Origin: an uncultured Clostridia bacterium
GTDB lineage: Bacteria > Bacillota > Clostridia > Oscillospirales > Acutalibacteraceae
NCBI GenBank assembly: GCA_946184295.1
Contig: CAMHEZ010000001.1
Location: 62,001-126,000 of the forward strand
Reading direction: 5' to 3'
Length of the DNA stretch: 64,000 nt
Shown here: one piece after another, positions 28,224-36,602 of the stretch
Position numbering within the stretch: position 1 is the stretch's first letter
How the letters are laid out: each line of letters opens with the position of its first letter
Notes under the pieces: generated by a model
Seen by the model: the letters and a program-made list of their open reading frames with translations, nothing else
Database searches by the model: none
What the model was told of the DNA's origin: nothing
Position numbers and translations under genes: made by a program

Positions 28224-28991
28224 ATGGGCAAAATTATCGCTGTCACCAATCAAAAAGGCGGTGTTGGCAAGACAACTACAGCAGTCAATCTTGCCTCGGC
28301 ACTGGGCATGATGAATAAAAAAGTGCTGCTGGTAGATATTGATCCGCAGGGAAACGCGACGTCGGGCCTTGGCATCAGCAAACAGGACAATGAAAAGTCC
28401 TCCTATCATGTCATGCTGGGACAAATGACGGCGGAAGAAGCTGTCGTTCCTACCGAATTTAAAAATCTGTCAATTGTGCCGTCAGATATCACCATGGCGG
28501 GCGCTGATCTGGAAATTGCAGAGCTGGAAAATCGCGAGTCGATCTTGAAAAAGGGACTGGCGGGTGTGCGAGAGCAGTACGATTTTATTCTGATCGACTG
28601 TCCGCCTTCGCTCAATCTGATTACTATTAACGCGCTCAATGCGGCAGACAGCCTGCTAGTGCCGATTCAGTGCGAGTATTACGCGCTGGAGGGTCTGGCA
28701 CAGCTCATTAATACTGTTTCCAGAATTAAACGTACTTACAACAATCATCTTGAAATTGAGGGCGTGCTGTTCACGATGTACGATGGCAGGTTGAATCTGA
28801 CGCAAGAAGTCGCTGAACAGGTGAAAAAGCACTTCCCTAAGCAGGTTTTCAAAACGGTGATTCCCCGCACGGTGCGCTTGTCGGAGGCGCCAAGTTTTGG
28901 TCAGCCGATCAATTATTTTGATAAGCGCTCCAAGGGCGCTGAGGCATACGATAAGCTGGCCAAGGAAATTATCAAGAAAAATAAACGGTAA
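28224..28991 (+). CDS. parA: Chromosome-partitioning ATPase ParA/Soj
   Basis: The 255-aa deviant-Walker ATPase starts 'MGKIIAVTNQKGGVGKTTTAVNLASALG' with the KGGVGKTT P-loop, then 'LVDIDPQGNATSGLG' and 'DFILIDCPPSLNLIT'. It acts with ParB in origin segregation and, in B. subtilis, regulates DnaA. GAAAGGTCATGAACT precedes the ATG. It forms an operon with parB 23 bp downstream. Confidence 0.97.
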   Translation: MGKIIAVTNQKGGVGKTTTAVNLASALGMMNKKVLLVDIDPQGNATSGLGISKQDNEKSSYHVMLGQMTAEEAVVPTEFKNLSIVPSDITMAGADLEIAELENRESILKKGLAGVREQYDFILIDCPPSLNLITINALNAADSLLVPIQCEYYALEGLAQLINTVSRIKRTYNNHLEIEGVLFTMYDGRLNLTQEVAEQVKKHFPKQVFKTVIPRTVRLSEAPSFGQPINYFDKRSKGAEAYDKLAKEIIKKNKR

Positions 28992-29014
28992 TATCATCTG
29001 GGAGGGATTTGAAT

Positions 29015-29872
29015 ATGGCGAGCAGAAAAAGCGGACTTGGAAAAGGATTGGATTCGCTTTTTATGGATAATATTTCGGACGAAAAGGACAGCAGCACAAC
29101 GCTGCGCATTTCCGAACTGGAACCGAATCGCGATCAGCCGCGAAAGGAATTTGATCCTGCTGCGCTGGCGGAATTGGCAGACTCCATTGCGGCGGTTGGC
29201 GTAATTCAGCCGCTAATTGTGCGGCCGATTGCAGGCGGCGGTTATCAGATTGTCGCGGGTGAACGTCGCTGGCGGGCCGCACAGAGTGCCGGCTTGACCG
29301 AAGTGCCTGTTATTATCCGGGAACTGAGCGATAAAGAGGTTGACGAGATTGCGTTGATTGAGAATTTGCAGCGAGAAGATCTCAACCCGGTGGAAGAGGC
29401 AGAGGGATATCGCCATCTGATGAGTGAATACGGCATGACACAGGAGCAGGTTGCCACACGCGTGGGAAAATCCCGTCCTAGTGTCGCCAATTCCGTGCGA
29501 TTGCTGGAGCTGCCGGAGTCAATTCTGGGAATGCTGACTGCCGGAGATCTGACCGTTGGCCATGTGCGGCCGCTGCTTGGTCTTCGCGACGAAGATGCGA
29601 TGGTCAAGGTCGCGTGTATGGCGGTCAAAAAGAAAATGACAGTGCGTGATGTCGAAAAGCAGGTCAAAAAGGAAAAAGGGGAGAGTACCCAAAAGAAACC
29701 GGCTTCGGAGCGCGACAATTATTTTGATGAGGTGGAAATTGCGCTGGGTATGGCGCTGGGCCGCAAGGTGAAGGTATTGGGAACCGCAAACAAAGGCACA
29801 TTGACAATTGATTTCTACTCCAATGAAGAGCTGACCGAGCTGGCAAATCTGCTGGGAAAAGAAAATCTTTAA
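29015..29872 (+). CDS. parB: Chromosome-partitioning protein ParB/Spo0J
   Basis: The 285-aa protein has the ParA-stimulating N-terminus 'SGLGKGLDSLF', the CTP-binding domain with 'GERRWRAAQSAGL' and 'ENLQREDLNPVEEAEGY', and the parS-binding helix-turn-helix 'MTQEQVATRVGKSRPSVANSVRLLELP', followed by a dimerisation domain. The ATG at 29015 follows GGGAGG by 9 nt; a TTG six bases upstream is too close. It should act at the five nearby parS sites. Confidence 0.96.
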   Translation: MASRKSGLGKGLDSLFMDNISDEKDSSTTLRISELEPNRDQPRKEFDPAALAELADSIAAVGVIQPLIVRPIAGGGYQIVAGERRWRAAQSAGLTEVPVIIRELSDKEVDEIALIENLQREDLNPVEEAEGYRHLMSEYGMTQEQVATRVGKSRPSVANSVRLLELPESILGMLTAGDLTVGHVRPLLGLRDEDAMVKVACMAVKKKMTVRDVEKQVKKEKGESTQKKPASERDNYFDEVEIALGMALGRKVKVLGTANKGTLTIDFYSNEELTELANLLGKENL

Positions 29873-29895
29873 TCATTTATAAAGTAAATCAAAAA

Positions 29896-29936
29896 GGGGG
29901 ATTTCAAAGAAAGCACTTTGAAATCCCCTTATTTTC
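29896..29936 (+). terminator. Terminator of the parAB operon
   Basis: GGGGATTTCAAAG (29897-29909) and CTTTGAAATCCCC (29916-29928) form a perfect 13-bp stem followed by TTATTTTC. Confidence 0.88.
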
Positions 29937-29967
29937 TATATGATAGTTGAATGATAGGGGAAAAGTG

Positions 29968-30483
29968 ATGAATACAAAACAAAATGATATGTTGAAAAAT
30001 AAAATAGTGGTCTTAGTAACGGTTGCTATTACACTTTTAACAATATTAACCACGTCTTGTGGAAAAAATGAAGTCGTCAAAAAGAATCAAGTGGAAAATA
30101 CAGCGCTGCAAACAGAAGCCTTTGCGGAACAGTTTTTCTATAATTGCAATTTTCCTTATCAGAAATTGCAATCGTCTGAAATACAAAACGGCTCGGAGGA
30201 ATATTTATTCTATATTCCGAACGGCGCTGTCTACCGTACATGGAATGATTACGCTGTGGTGATTGTGGCGCGGTGTGACATTCACGAAAATGAAACGCAG
30301 GCTGCCACGAATTACAGCGGAGATTTATATCAGATTTTTGAAGATGATGAGGCGGATTTATTAAAAATCTGTGCTGCCGGGGATTATGCGATGATGGCAC
30401 ACCCAAGTACCATTCCAAATTGGGAGGAAGATGATGTGGTGACGGCTTTTATAAAATACGCCTCAAATTACAAAGATAAATAG
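29968..30483 (+). CDS. Lipoprotein of unknown function
   Basis: The 171-aa product has a basic N-terminus, a hydrophobic segment (about residues 12-28) and a lipobox 'LTTSC' with the cysteine near residue 30, so it should be a membrane-anchored lipoprotein. The mature part has no recognised domain; it contains 'EEYLFYIPNGAVYRTWNDYAVVIVARCD', a beta-rich pattern. The ATG at 29968 follows AGGGGAAAAG. The gene is AT-richer than its neighbours and lies beside a MITE, so it may be recently acquired. Confidence 0.7.
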   Translation: MNTKQNDMLKNKIVVLVTVAITLLTILTTSCGKNEVVKKNQVENTALQTEAFAEQFFYNCNFPYQKLQSSEIQNGSEEYLFYIPNGAVYRTWNDYAVVIVARCDIHENETQAATNYSGDLYQIFEDDEADLLKICAAGDYAMMAHPSTIPNWEEDDVVTAFIKYASNYKDK

Positions 30484-30515
30484 TATCTAAACGATACTTA
30501 ATAATAATACTTGAC

Positions 30516-30679
30516 GTAACTATTCAGTCCCCCTCCCGTTTTTCAGGAATACGCTATAAATCACATAGAGTTACTGAATTAACACACAGAAAATATAATG
30601 ATTATAAATCAATATTCTGCATAAAATCTCTGAAAAACAACAAGATTATTGTGACTTTCAGGGGGGACTGAATAGTTAC
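30516..30679. mobile_element. 164-bp MITE with IS66-type features
   Basis: Perfect 18-bp terminal inverted repeats, GTAACTATTCAGTCCCCC at 30516-30533 and its complement ending at 30679, bound an AT-rich non-coding core. An 8-bp direct repeat TACTTGAC flanks it (30508-30515 and 30680-30687), the target-duplication size typical of the IS66 family. No transposase is encoded, so movement would need a full-length element elsewhere in the genome. The family link rests on the duplication size and a general resemblance of the ends. Confidence 0.85.
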
Positions 30680-30682
30680 TAC

Positions 30683-30711
30683 TTGACAACCATATACCGA
30701 TGAATTATAAT
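30683..30711 (+). promoter_or_regulatory. Consensus promoter for the CNNM/CBS gene, sharing its -35 with the MITE target duplication
   Basis: TTGACA (30683-30688), 17-nt spacer, TATAAT (30706-30711): both boxes match the sigma-A consensus. The first five bases of the -35 box lie in the right-hand copy of the MITE target duplication. Confidence 0.85.
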
Positions 30712-30773
30712 AATTTCTATAATCTCAAATGGTGCTGTGCATTGATTGGAGATGGAAAAATTCGGAGGGAGAA

Positions 30774-30926
30774 ATGATATGTCCGGCCACGATGACAGTG
30801 AAACCGCAAATTGTTTTTCGGCATGGAAATGCAGCAAATGGAGAGGTGAACGACTGTGAATTTACCGATTGCCATTTTGCTGATTGTAATGATGACGGCG
30901 CTAGGCGCTGCGTTTTATCTGAGTGA
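30774..30926 (+). CDS. Possible 50-codon leader ORF overlapping the CNNM/CBS gene start
   Basis: An ATG at 30774 with GGAGGGA four bases upstream opens a 50-codon frame that ends 70 bp inside the next gene in a different frame. The product is Cys-rich at its end ('DCEFTDCHFADCNDD'). It lies in the 5' leader of the consensus promoter at 30683-30711. It may be a regulatory leader or chance; no family was recognised. Confidence 0.3.
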   Translation: MICPATMTVKPQIVFRHGNAANGEVNDCEFTDCHFADCNDDGARRCVLSE

Positions 30927-32232
30927 GACTGCTATTTTGGCAGCCAATTTCAGCCGCGCCAAGCAATTGGAAGAGGACGGCAGCAGAAGTGCCGTCGATT
31001 TGGTTGCGCTGCGTACCACACGCAAGATTGCGTTTGCCACCATGGTGCGGATTGTCATGATTTCCTGTGCGTTTATAGCAGCTATCGCGTCGCGTCAGTC
31101 TGTATTTCCTGTTGTGCGGGATTGGTTTTGTAGGTCAATCTATCTTTCGGAAACCTCCGGCTCATGGCTGGCCATGTTTTGCCTGATGCTGACGGTATCG
31201 GCCTTTTATATTCTGAATGCCGAGATTATCCCGCGCAAGGTTGGCTCTCATCATTGTGAAGCCATCGCGTATGCCGTAGCGGGATTGGCGGTGTTTGGCA
31301 CCAAACTGTTTGCGCCTTATATTGTGATGCTGCAAGGCATTGGCAGTGTGACCGTGAAACTATTCGGCGTTCCGGCTCATGCCGGCGAAAAGCTGGCTAC
31401 AGAGGACGAAATCCTGATGATGGTTGACGCGAGCGGAGAAAAAGGTGTGATCGAGGAGTCAGAGGCCGATATGATTGCCAATATCTTTGAATTTGGCGAT
31501 ACGACCGCCAGCGAGGCAATGACACATCGCACCGATGTGGAGGCTTTGGAATACACCACTGATGTGAGCCACGCGGTGGCTTTTGCGCTGGAGAACGGTT
31601 TTTCCCGCATACCGGTCTATAAGGACGATCTGGATAATATTCAAGGCGTGCTGTATGTCAAGGATCTGCTGAAATTTGTGGGAGATGGCAAACAGTGCGA
31701 TACTCCGATTTATAAACTGATGCGTCCGGCCAGCTATATTCCCGAGACAAAGAAGCTCAGCGAGCTGTTTGGTGAGATGACCGAAACCAAGGTGCAGATG
31801 GCAATTGTGGTGGACGAGTACGGCGGTACGTCTGGCATCATCACGATGGAGGATCTGATCGAGTCAATTCTGGGCAATATTCAAGACGAGTTTGATAATG
31901 AGGACGAAGAAATCAGCCGCGTGAGCGAAAATACGTTCACGATTGACGGTACGGCCTCAATTTATGAGGTTTCCGACCTGTTAGGTATCGAGATTCCCGA
32001 AGGCGATTATGACACGCTCGCAGGCTATATTGTGAGTACACTGGGGCGCATTCCCACTGAGCACGAACATCCAACTGTGAGCTTGGGGAGCTTTGTTTTC
32101 ACGGTGGAACAAGTTGCTGACCGCAGGATTACGCGTGTGCATGTGGTCAATAACGGAGTGGAGTCTCGCGGTGAAGCCACAGAAACAGACAGCAAATCAA
32201 AGGATAGAAAAAAAATAAATTCCAATGAGTAA
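30856..32232 (+). CDS. CNNM/HlyC-CorC family membrane protein with CBS domains
   Basis: The 458-aa protein has a DUF21/CNNM membrane domain (about residues 1-180, three to four segments), a CBS pair (about 205-330, including 'EAMTHRTDVEAL' and 'IVVDEYGGTSGIITMEDLIE') and a CorC/HlyC C-terminal domain (about 350-430). This family exports Mg2+ or Co2+ or affects Mg2+ homeostasis in other bacteria; CBS domains usually bind adenine nucleotides. The start is GTG with GGAGAGG 9 nt upstream. Its stop overlaps the next gene by eight bases. Confidence 0.92.
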   Translation: MNLPIAILLIVMMTALGAAFYLSETAILAANFSRAKQLEEDGSRSAVDLVALRTTRKIAFATMVRIVMISCAFIAAIASRQSVFPVVRDWFCRSIYLSETSGSWLAMFCLMLTVSAFYILNAEIIPRKVGSHHCEAIAYAVAGLAVFGTKLFAPYIVMLQGIGSVTVKLFGVPAHAGEKLATEDEILMMVDASGEKGVIEESEADMIANIFEFGDTTASEAMTHRTDVEALEYTTDVSHAVAFALENGFSRIPVYKDDLDNIQGVLYVKDLLKFVGDGKQCDTPIYKLMRPASYIPETKKLSELFGEMTETKVQMAIVVDEYGGTSGIITMEDLIESILGNIQDEFDNEDEEISRVSENTFTIDGTASIYEVSDLLGIEIPEGDYDTLAGYIVSTLGRIPTEHEHPTVSLGSFVFTVEQVADRRITRVHVVNNGVESRGEATETDSKSKDRKKINSNE

Positions 32233-32545
32233 TCAACAAAGCTTTTATAACAAAGTGTATGATGCAGTCAAACGCATTCCCGCAGGGCACGTGGCAACTT
32301 ACGGTCAGATTGCGGCGATGTGTGGCAGTCCCCGCGCCTCGCGTATTGTGGGAGGCGCACTTCATCGGAATCCGGAGCCCATTGTCACACCGTGTCACCG
32401 TGTGGTGAACCGGTTTGGCGGATTGGCACCCGCCTTTGCCTTTGGCGGGCAGCAGGTGCAAAAAGAGCTGCTGGAAGCAGAAGGCGTGGCAGTGCGTGAC
32501 GATTTTACCGTAGATCTGGAGCGGTATCTGTGGGACGGTAAATAA
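32225..32545 (+). CDS. Small MGMT-family alkyltransferase
   Basis: The 106-aa protein corresponds to the C-terminal DNA-binding/active-site domain of O6-alkylguanine-DNA alkyltransferases: 'VYDAVKRIPAGHVATYGQIAAMCG' and the active site 'PCHRVVN'. The acceptor cysteine is present, unlike alkyltransferase-like (Atl) proteins that have Trp there. There is no N-terminal domain, as in other short forms. It repairs or flags O6-alkylguanine. It overlaps the CNNM gene end, so it is probably translationally coupled. Confidence 0.88.
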   Translation: MSNQQSFYNKVYDAVKRIPAGHVATYGQIAAMCGSPRASRIVGGALHRNPEPIVTPCHRVVNRFGGLAPAFAFGGQQVQKELLEAEGVAVRDDFTVDLERYLWDGK

Positions 32546-32587
32546 TTTGCATATTATTGATGAATATAACTAATCGTAATATTATTA

Positions 32588-32617
32588 TTGAAGAAAAAGC
32601 GATTAAATGCTTATAAT
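32588..32617 (+). promoter_or_regulatory. queT promoter
   Basis: TTGAAG (32588-32593), 18-nt spacer, TATAAT (32612-32617). Confidence 0.6.
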
Positions 32618-32619
32618 CC

Positions 32620-32735
32620 GGCGGTTTCGCTGTTTTATATCACCAAAGGTCAGTCGCAACCTCCTGACCTTCTTCGGTTTGTTTGCGTGACAGCGCAAAG
32701 GAACGCGGAGAAATAATCAAAATACGGAGTGATTT
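32620..32735 (+). ncRNA. Structured leader of queT, candidate preQ1 riboswitch
   Basis: A hairpin AAGGTCAG (32646-32653), 10-nt loop with CCTC, CTGACCTT (32664-32671) is followed by a second hairpin TTGCG-TGACAG-CGCAA and then AAAGGAACGCGGAG. The first loop can pair with the downstream GGAG Shine-Dalgarno-like sequences. This resembles the hairpin-plus-pseudoknot layout of preQ1-II/III riboswitches, which control queT genes. The sequence does not match a consensus closely enough to name the class. Confidence 0.45.
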
Positions 32736-32739
32736 TTAA

Positions 32740-33258
32740 ATGAACAAGAGACACGACAAGCTGGTCTTTATGGCCGTATCGGGCGTCATTGCGGCGCTCT
32801 ACACTGTGGTGACACTGGCGCTCGCGCCTTTGTCTTTCGCAAATGTGCAGTTTCGCGCTTCGGAAGCGCTGACGCTGCTGCCGCTCTTTACCCCGGCCGC
32901 GATTCCCGGATTGACGATTGGGTGCATCATTTCCAACGCGGTAGGCGTGGCCACAGGCTCGAATATAGCGGGTTGGCTGGATGTGATTTTCGGCAGTGCG
33001 GCAACGCTGATCGCCGCGATTCTCACGCGCCTGCTGCGTAAGATTGAATGGAAGGGAATCCCTTTTCTCGCGATACTGCCGCCGGTGGTGCTCAATGCCC
33101 TGATTGTCGGCGGTGAGCTTGCCGTTGTCTATGAGCTGCCCTTCTGGCTGTGCGCGCTGGAAGTCGGCGCCGGTGAACTGGGTGTCTGTGTGATTCTGGG
33201 AATACCGCTGGTGCTGGCGCTGAAAAAAACAAAGTTTTTCGAGTCAAAAAATAATTAA
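32740..33258 (+). CDS. queT: QueT family ECF transporter S component
   Basis: The 172-aa protein has five to six membrane segments and the QueT pattern 'GVIAALYTVVTLALAPLSFANVQFRASEALTLLPLF' plus 'NAVGVATGSNIAGWLDVIFGS'. QueT proteins are substrate-binding subunits that import queuosine precursors with a shared ECF energy module encoded elsewhere. A CGGAGTG RBS precedes the ATG. The stop codon TAA is the first part of repeat R5. The structured leader supports control by a queuosine precursor. Confidence 0.92.
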   Translation: MNKRHDKLVFMAVSGVIAALYTVVTLALAPLSFANVQFRASEALTLLPLFTPAAIPGLTIGCIISNAVGVATGSNIAGWLDVIFGSAATLIAAILTRLLRKIEWKGIPFLAILPPVVLNALIVGGELAVVYELPFWLCALEVGAGELGVCVILGIPLVLALKKTKFFESKNN

Positions 33259-33425
33259 GCGAAGCGCGGGGAGTCTTAGCTGTCGCTAGCGACAGCTTGG
33301 GGGACTGGTCCTCCTGGCAGGTCAAGGGCAGCGCCCTTGCAGGGGCGTGGGGACAGCGTCCCCACAAGCAGGCGCAGCCTGCGAGCAAGACGCGCCAAGA
33401 TATCAGAAAAGGTTGGGCGAATCCG
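33254..33425 (+). repeat. GC-rich modular repeat copy R5, after queT
   Basis: Plus orientation; the queT TAA is part of its AATTAAGCGAAGCGCGG left end. It contains an extra hairpin AGCTGTCG-CTAG-CGACAGCT (near 33278-33297), stems GGGCAGCGCCC and 'GTGGGGACAGCGTCCCCAC', and the right tail 'CGCGCCAAGATATC' with 'GTTGGGCGAATCC'. Confidence 0.88.
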
Positions 33426-33445
33426 TCAGAGATTTCCTCCATAAA

Positions 33446-33508
33446 TAAAAAATCCTTTCCATCGTTGAGTGTCAGGTTGCCCGCAATCGGTGGGAAGGAT
33501 TTTTGTTT
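33446..33508. terminator. Bidirectional terminator between queT and the FN3 gene
   Basis: AATCCTTTCCATCG (33451-33464) pairs with CGGTGGGAAGGATT (33488-33501), with A-run on the left and TTTTTG on the right. Confidence 0.8.
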
Positions 33509-33550
33509 ATTACAAACTGTAATTTTTAATCTGATAGTTACAAATCAGCA

Positions 33551-35173
33551 TTACTCCTCGACGGTAAATTTCGTTTTGGTAGCATACTGTCCGTCTATCA
33601 CCAGATAAAGCCAATAGTCGCCGGTTTCTTGGGGCGTTGTAAAATCAAAGAGATACGAGCGATGAATAAACCATTGTTTGCCCTCGGGGTTGGTATGAAC
33701 CGCCGGAAAGTCGTTTTCACTCATCAGATTGCCTTTGAGATCGGTCACCAGGATGGCAATATCGGCGGTATGCTTTTTATTGGTTTTGCCGTTGAGAATC
33801 AAAGAAGTTTTATAGGGTGCCGACGGCTTGATTTGCTTCAAGGCATGTACCTGTGTTGCGTTTTTGGAATTAGCGGGACATATTACAAAACGTATAATAT
33901 CAATATCATCATACTTTGTGGAATAACTGGCGGTAGTGAATGTCGATTTGGCCACGTCACGATAGGCTGTCAAGGGGAGAATCGCCACCGTGTATTTTAA
34001 TTCCGGCGTCAGACCGTAAAGCGTACACTCGTTTTTTTCTCCTGCCGGAATTTCAGCGGTTTCCGTGGTGTGATGGCGCTGACCGTTGGCGTCTACCGTG
34101 TAGGCCACCACAGCAAATCCTTCGTCAGCGCCTTCGTAGTGCCAAGTGACATTGACAAAGTCGCTGCCGACTTTTGGAATCAGAATATCTGTCACCTGGC
34201 AATAACTGCGGGTTGTGCAATTAAGATGCTTGGAATCATACGCCCGACCGTCTTTCAAAGCGGAAATCGCAACGTCATAGGTATTGTTCGGGGCGAGATT
34301 GCGCATGACAGCAAACGGCAGATCACAGTCACTCACGATTTCTACACCGTCCGCGTCTGTAAATTGAATGCGGTAGCCGTCAGCCGCGTCGGAAGCCCGC
34401 CACGAAATCAACACCGAACTGTCGGTGGCGCCGAGCTGTTTGGCGTCAAAAATCTGAGGCGTTTCCTGATTGCCTTTGCGCTGGAACAGCGTATAGCAGA
34501 AGAATACCAGACAAACCGCGGCCGCCAGTCCGACGGTAACCAAAATACCTGTGATGTGACTGCGTTTTTGAGCCTGAGACGGCAGTGAATCCTGTGCAAC
34601 GGCTGTGTTGTCATCGGCAACATCTTGAGGTGTCGGGGCATAGGCGGGCATAGCCGTAAACTCTTTTATCGGGGAAATTTGTCTGCCGGACGGCTGCTCA
34701 ATCTGCTTTTCATCATAATGAAGCCACGCGGTTTCGCCGATGGAGGGAGCGGCTTTCGGAGCCGCTTCTTGTGCAGGAAGCGGGGGGGATTTACGGGACG
34801 CTTGACGGAATTGTCTGCGGCTGCCGGTTTCATGGGGAGGCGCTGCTGTCAACTCCTCGCCACTGTTCGGAACAGTAGGCTGCGTCGCAGGCTGAGGAGA
34901 CGGCTTTTCCGCGTCCGCTGGGGAGGTGATTTCTTTCGATATCTCGTTCCACATCAGAAGGTCATCTGACGGAGTGCTACTCAATTGGTTGTATCCATCG
35001 TCCGATTGAATAGGCAGAGCGGGGGACAAGGTTTCTTCCGCCATAAAATCGTCGGTAAAGCCCCGACGGGCTGCTTGCCGGTCAGCGTTGCGGCGGTGAA
35101 ACTGCTTGTGACTGCGCGGCTGCGCAGCACTATTTTCTTCGCGGTTTGCACCGGTTTGATTGCTTTCATTCAT
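33551..35173 (-). CDS. Membrane-anchored fibronectin type III domain protein
   Basis: The 540-aa protein has a long low-complexity, charged N-terminal region (1-205), one membrane segment (about 207-228) and an extracellular part with an FN3 domain ('SSVLISWRASDAADGYRIQF', about 245-330), a second FN3-like region with 'VNVTWHYEGADEGFAVVAY', and a C-terminal beta domain. The large cytoplasmic N-terminus, Pro/Gln-rich, is unusual for FN3 proteins. No catalytic domain is visible; a role in envelope binding is possible. It is followed convergently by queT and preceded by another zinc-ribbon membrane gene. Confidence 0.78.
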   Translation of the reverse strand: MNESNQTGANREENSAAQPRSHKQFHRRNADRQAARRGFTDDFMAEETLSPALPIQSDDGYNQLSSTPSDDLLMWNEISKEITSPADAEKPSPQPATQPTVPNSGEELTAAPPHETGSRRQFRQASRKSPPLPAQEAAPKAAPSIGETAWLHYDEKQIEQPSGRQISPIKEFTAMPAYAPTPQDVADDNTAVAQDSLPSQAQKRSHITGILVTVGLAAAVCLVFFCYTLFQRKGNQETPQIFDAKQLGATDSSVLISWRASDAADGYRIQFTDADGVEIVSDCDLPFAVMRNLAPNNTYDVAISALKDGRAYDSKHLNCTTRSYCQVTDILIPKVGSDFVNVTWHYEGADEGFAVVAYTVDANGQRHHTTETAEIPAGEKNECTLYGLTPELKYTVAILPLTAYRDVAKSTFTTASYSTKYDDIDIIRFVICPANSKNATQVHALKQIKPSAPYKTSLILNGKTNKKHTADIAILVTDLKGNLMSENDFPAVHTNPEGKQWFIHRSYLFDFTTPQETGDYWLYLVIDGQYATKTKFTVEE

Positions 35174-35232
35174 AATAAATTATTACACCTTGTTGTATAT
35201 AATTATAATAATACGAATTAACTCGTTGAGAG

Positions 35233-36252
35233 CTATTGAGAGGTAGTGCCGTCATTCTGTTCCACTGCGCTGCCTGCTTCCAATCCGGCGGGATTGGCGA
35301 CAGCCGCCTTGGAATAACGAAAATATTCGCCCTCGTATTTGTCCCACATAAGAATGGGGCGTTCCTCGGTCTTGTCGATGATGAAGGCCATCCAGCAGCC
35401 GTTTTCTTCCCCTTTTTTGATGAGCTTGTTGTTGTCTTTGTAATTGATGTTGATGAGTGTGGTATACTGCTGGCCGCTGGTGCCGTCTTCCGTCCACGCG
35501 TACGCGATCATGTTGGTGGAGGGAGCAACCGTGACATAGGCCTCGGTCTCCTGCTCGGTGATTTGCAGTTTGAATTTTGCCAGGTAAATTTCCTGCTGAT
35601 CGGATATTTCGGGGAGCTTGGCGCCTTCCAGCAGTTTTAGCGCGGCCTCGCCGCGATAGGCTTCGTCAAGTTCGACCGTGTAAGTGGTTTCTACGTTGCC
35701 GTTGGAAAAGCTGTAAAGATAGTCCTGAAATTCGACGGGATTGTGTTCCTCCGCGGGGGCAGCGGCAGGCGCCTGGCTTTTGTCGCCGAACAGAGAACCG
35801 TAATGTTCCAGGAAACTCTCCCAGGAATCCTCATCATCGAAATCGTCAATACCGTAGTCCCCGAAACCGCCGAAATCTCCAAAGTCACCGTATTCGCTGT
35901 AGTCTCCGTCATAACCGCTGGAAAAATCGTCCAGATCAAAGCCTGAGGAATCGACGGTGCTCGCCAGTCTCACCGTATAAATGGAGAAGATAATGACGGC
36001 GGCAAATACACTCAGAATCGACACAATTACCGCGATGACAATGGCCGCAATTTCACCGCCGGATTTTCCTTTTTTGACGGCGGATGAGGTTGTCGTACCG
36101 TAAGCCGGAGCGGTATAATAATAGGGCGTCGCGCCGGAAGCGCCGGGATGATAGGCCGTCTGAGCAGGCTGCGCCGGAGCGACGGCATGACCGCAATAGG
36201 GACAGTTGCGGCTGAGTTCCGAAATTTCTGCATGACACTGTGGACACTTCAT
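35233..36252 (-). CDS. Zinc-ribbon single-pass membrane protein
   Basis: The 339-aa protein starts with a zinc ribbon 'MKCPQCHAEI...CPYCG' (1-21), then a Pro/Ala/Tyr-rich linker, a membrane segment (about 68-94), a low-complexity Asp/Gly/Tyr/Phe segment ('GDFGGFGDYGIDDFDDEDS', about 110-145) and a beta-rich extracellular domain of about 170 residues. It shares the ribbon-linker-membrane plan with genes at 37815 and 38656 but a different outer domain. Function is unknown. AAAGGAA precedes the ATG. Confidence 0.75.
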   Translation of the reverse strand: MKCPQCHAEISELSRNCPYCGHAVAPAQPAQTAYHPGASGATPYYYTAPAYGTTTSSAVKKGKSGGEIAAIVIAVIVSILSVFAAVIIFSIYTVRLASTVDSSGFDLDDFSSGYDGDYSEYGDFGDFGGFGDYGIDDFDDEDSWESFLEHYGSLFGDKSQAPAAAPAEEHNPVEFQDYLYSFSNGNVETTYTVELDEAYRGEAALKLLEGAKLPEISDQQEIYLAKFKLQITEQETEAYVTVAPSTNMIAYAWTEDGTSGQQYTTLININYKDNNKLIKKGEENGCWMAFIIDKTEERPILMWDKYEGEYFRYSKAAVANPAGLEAGSAVEQNDGTTSQ

Positions 36253-36602
36253 AAAAGATCACGTTCCTTTTCATCAAGAATGATGGATACCTGTTTCTAT
36301 CACTGAATCGGTGGTTGGCTTATCCTAAATATACACTAATTCAAAAGAAAAATCAATACAATTTGTTTGTGTTGCGGAGAATATATTGGAAAAACGGTTT
36401 CAAACGGTGAAATTCTATTGATATTTTTGGAGGCATATTGCAATTGACGTTTCTTTCTAGTATAATAACAATTGGTGGAGTATAGCAAAACCGTCATGCA
36501 GCATTTGGCCTGTTAACCTGGTCTTTCCGCCAAAGTTTACTATTACAACGACTGCACTTGGGTATCATCAGCAGAAAATTTAGATACAAGGGAGAGAGCA
36601 AC
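36253..36602. promoter_or_regulatory. Divergent intergenic region with promoter for the 36603 operon
   Basis: TTGCAA (36438-36443), 17-nt spacer, TATAAT (36461-36466) precedes a leader of about 130 nt. No other feature was seen in the region. Confidence 0.6.
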
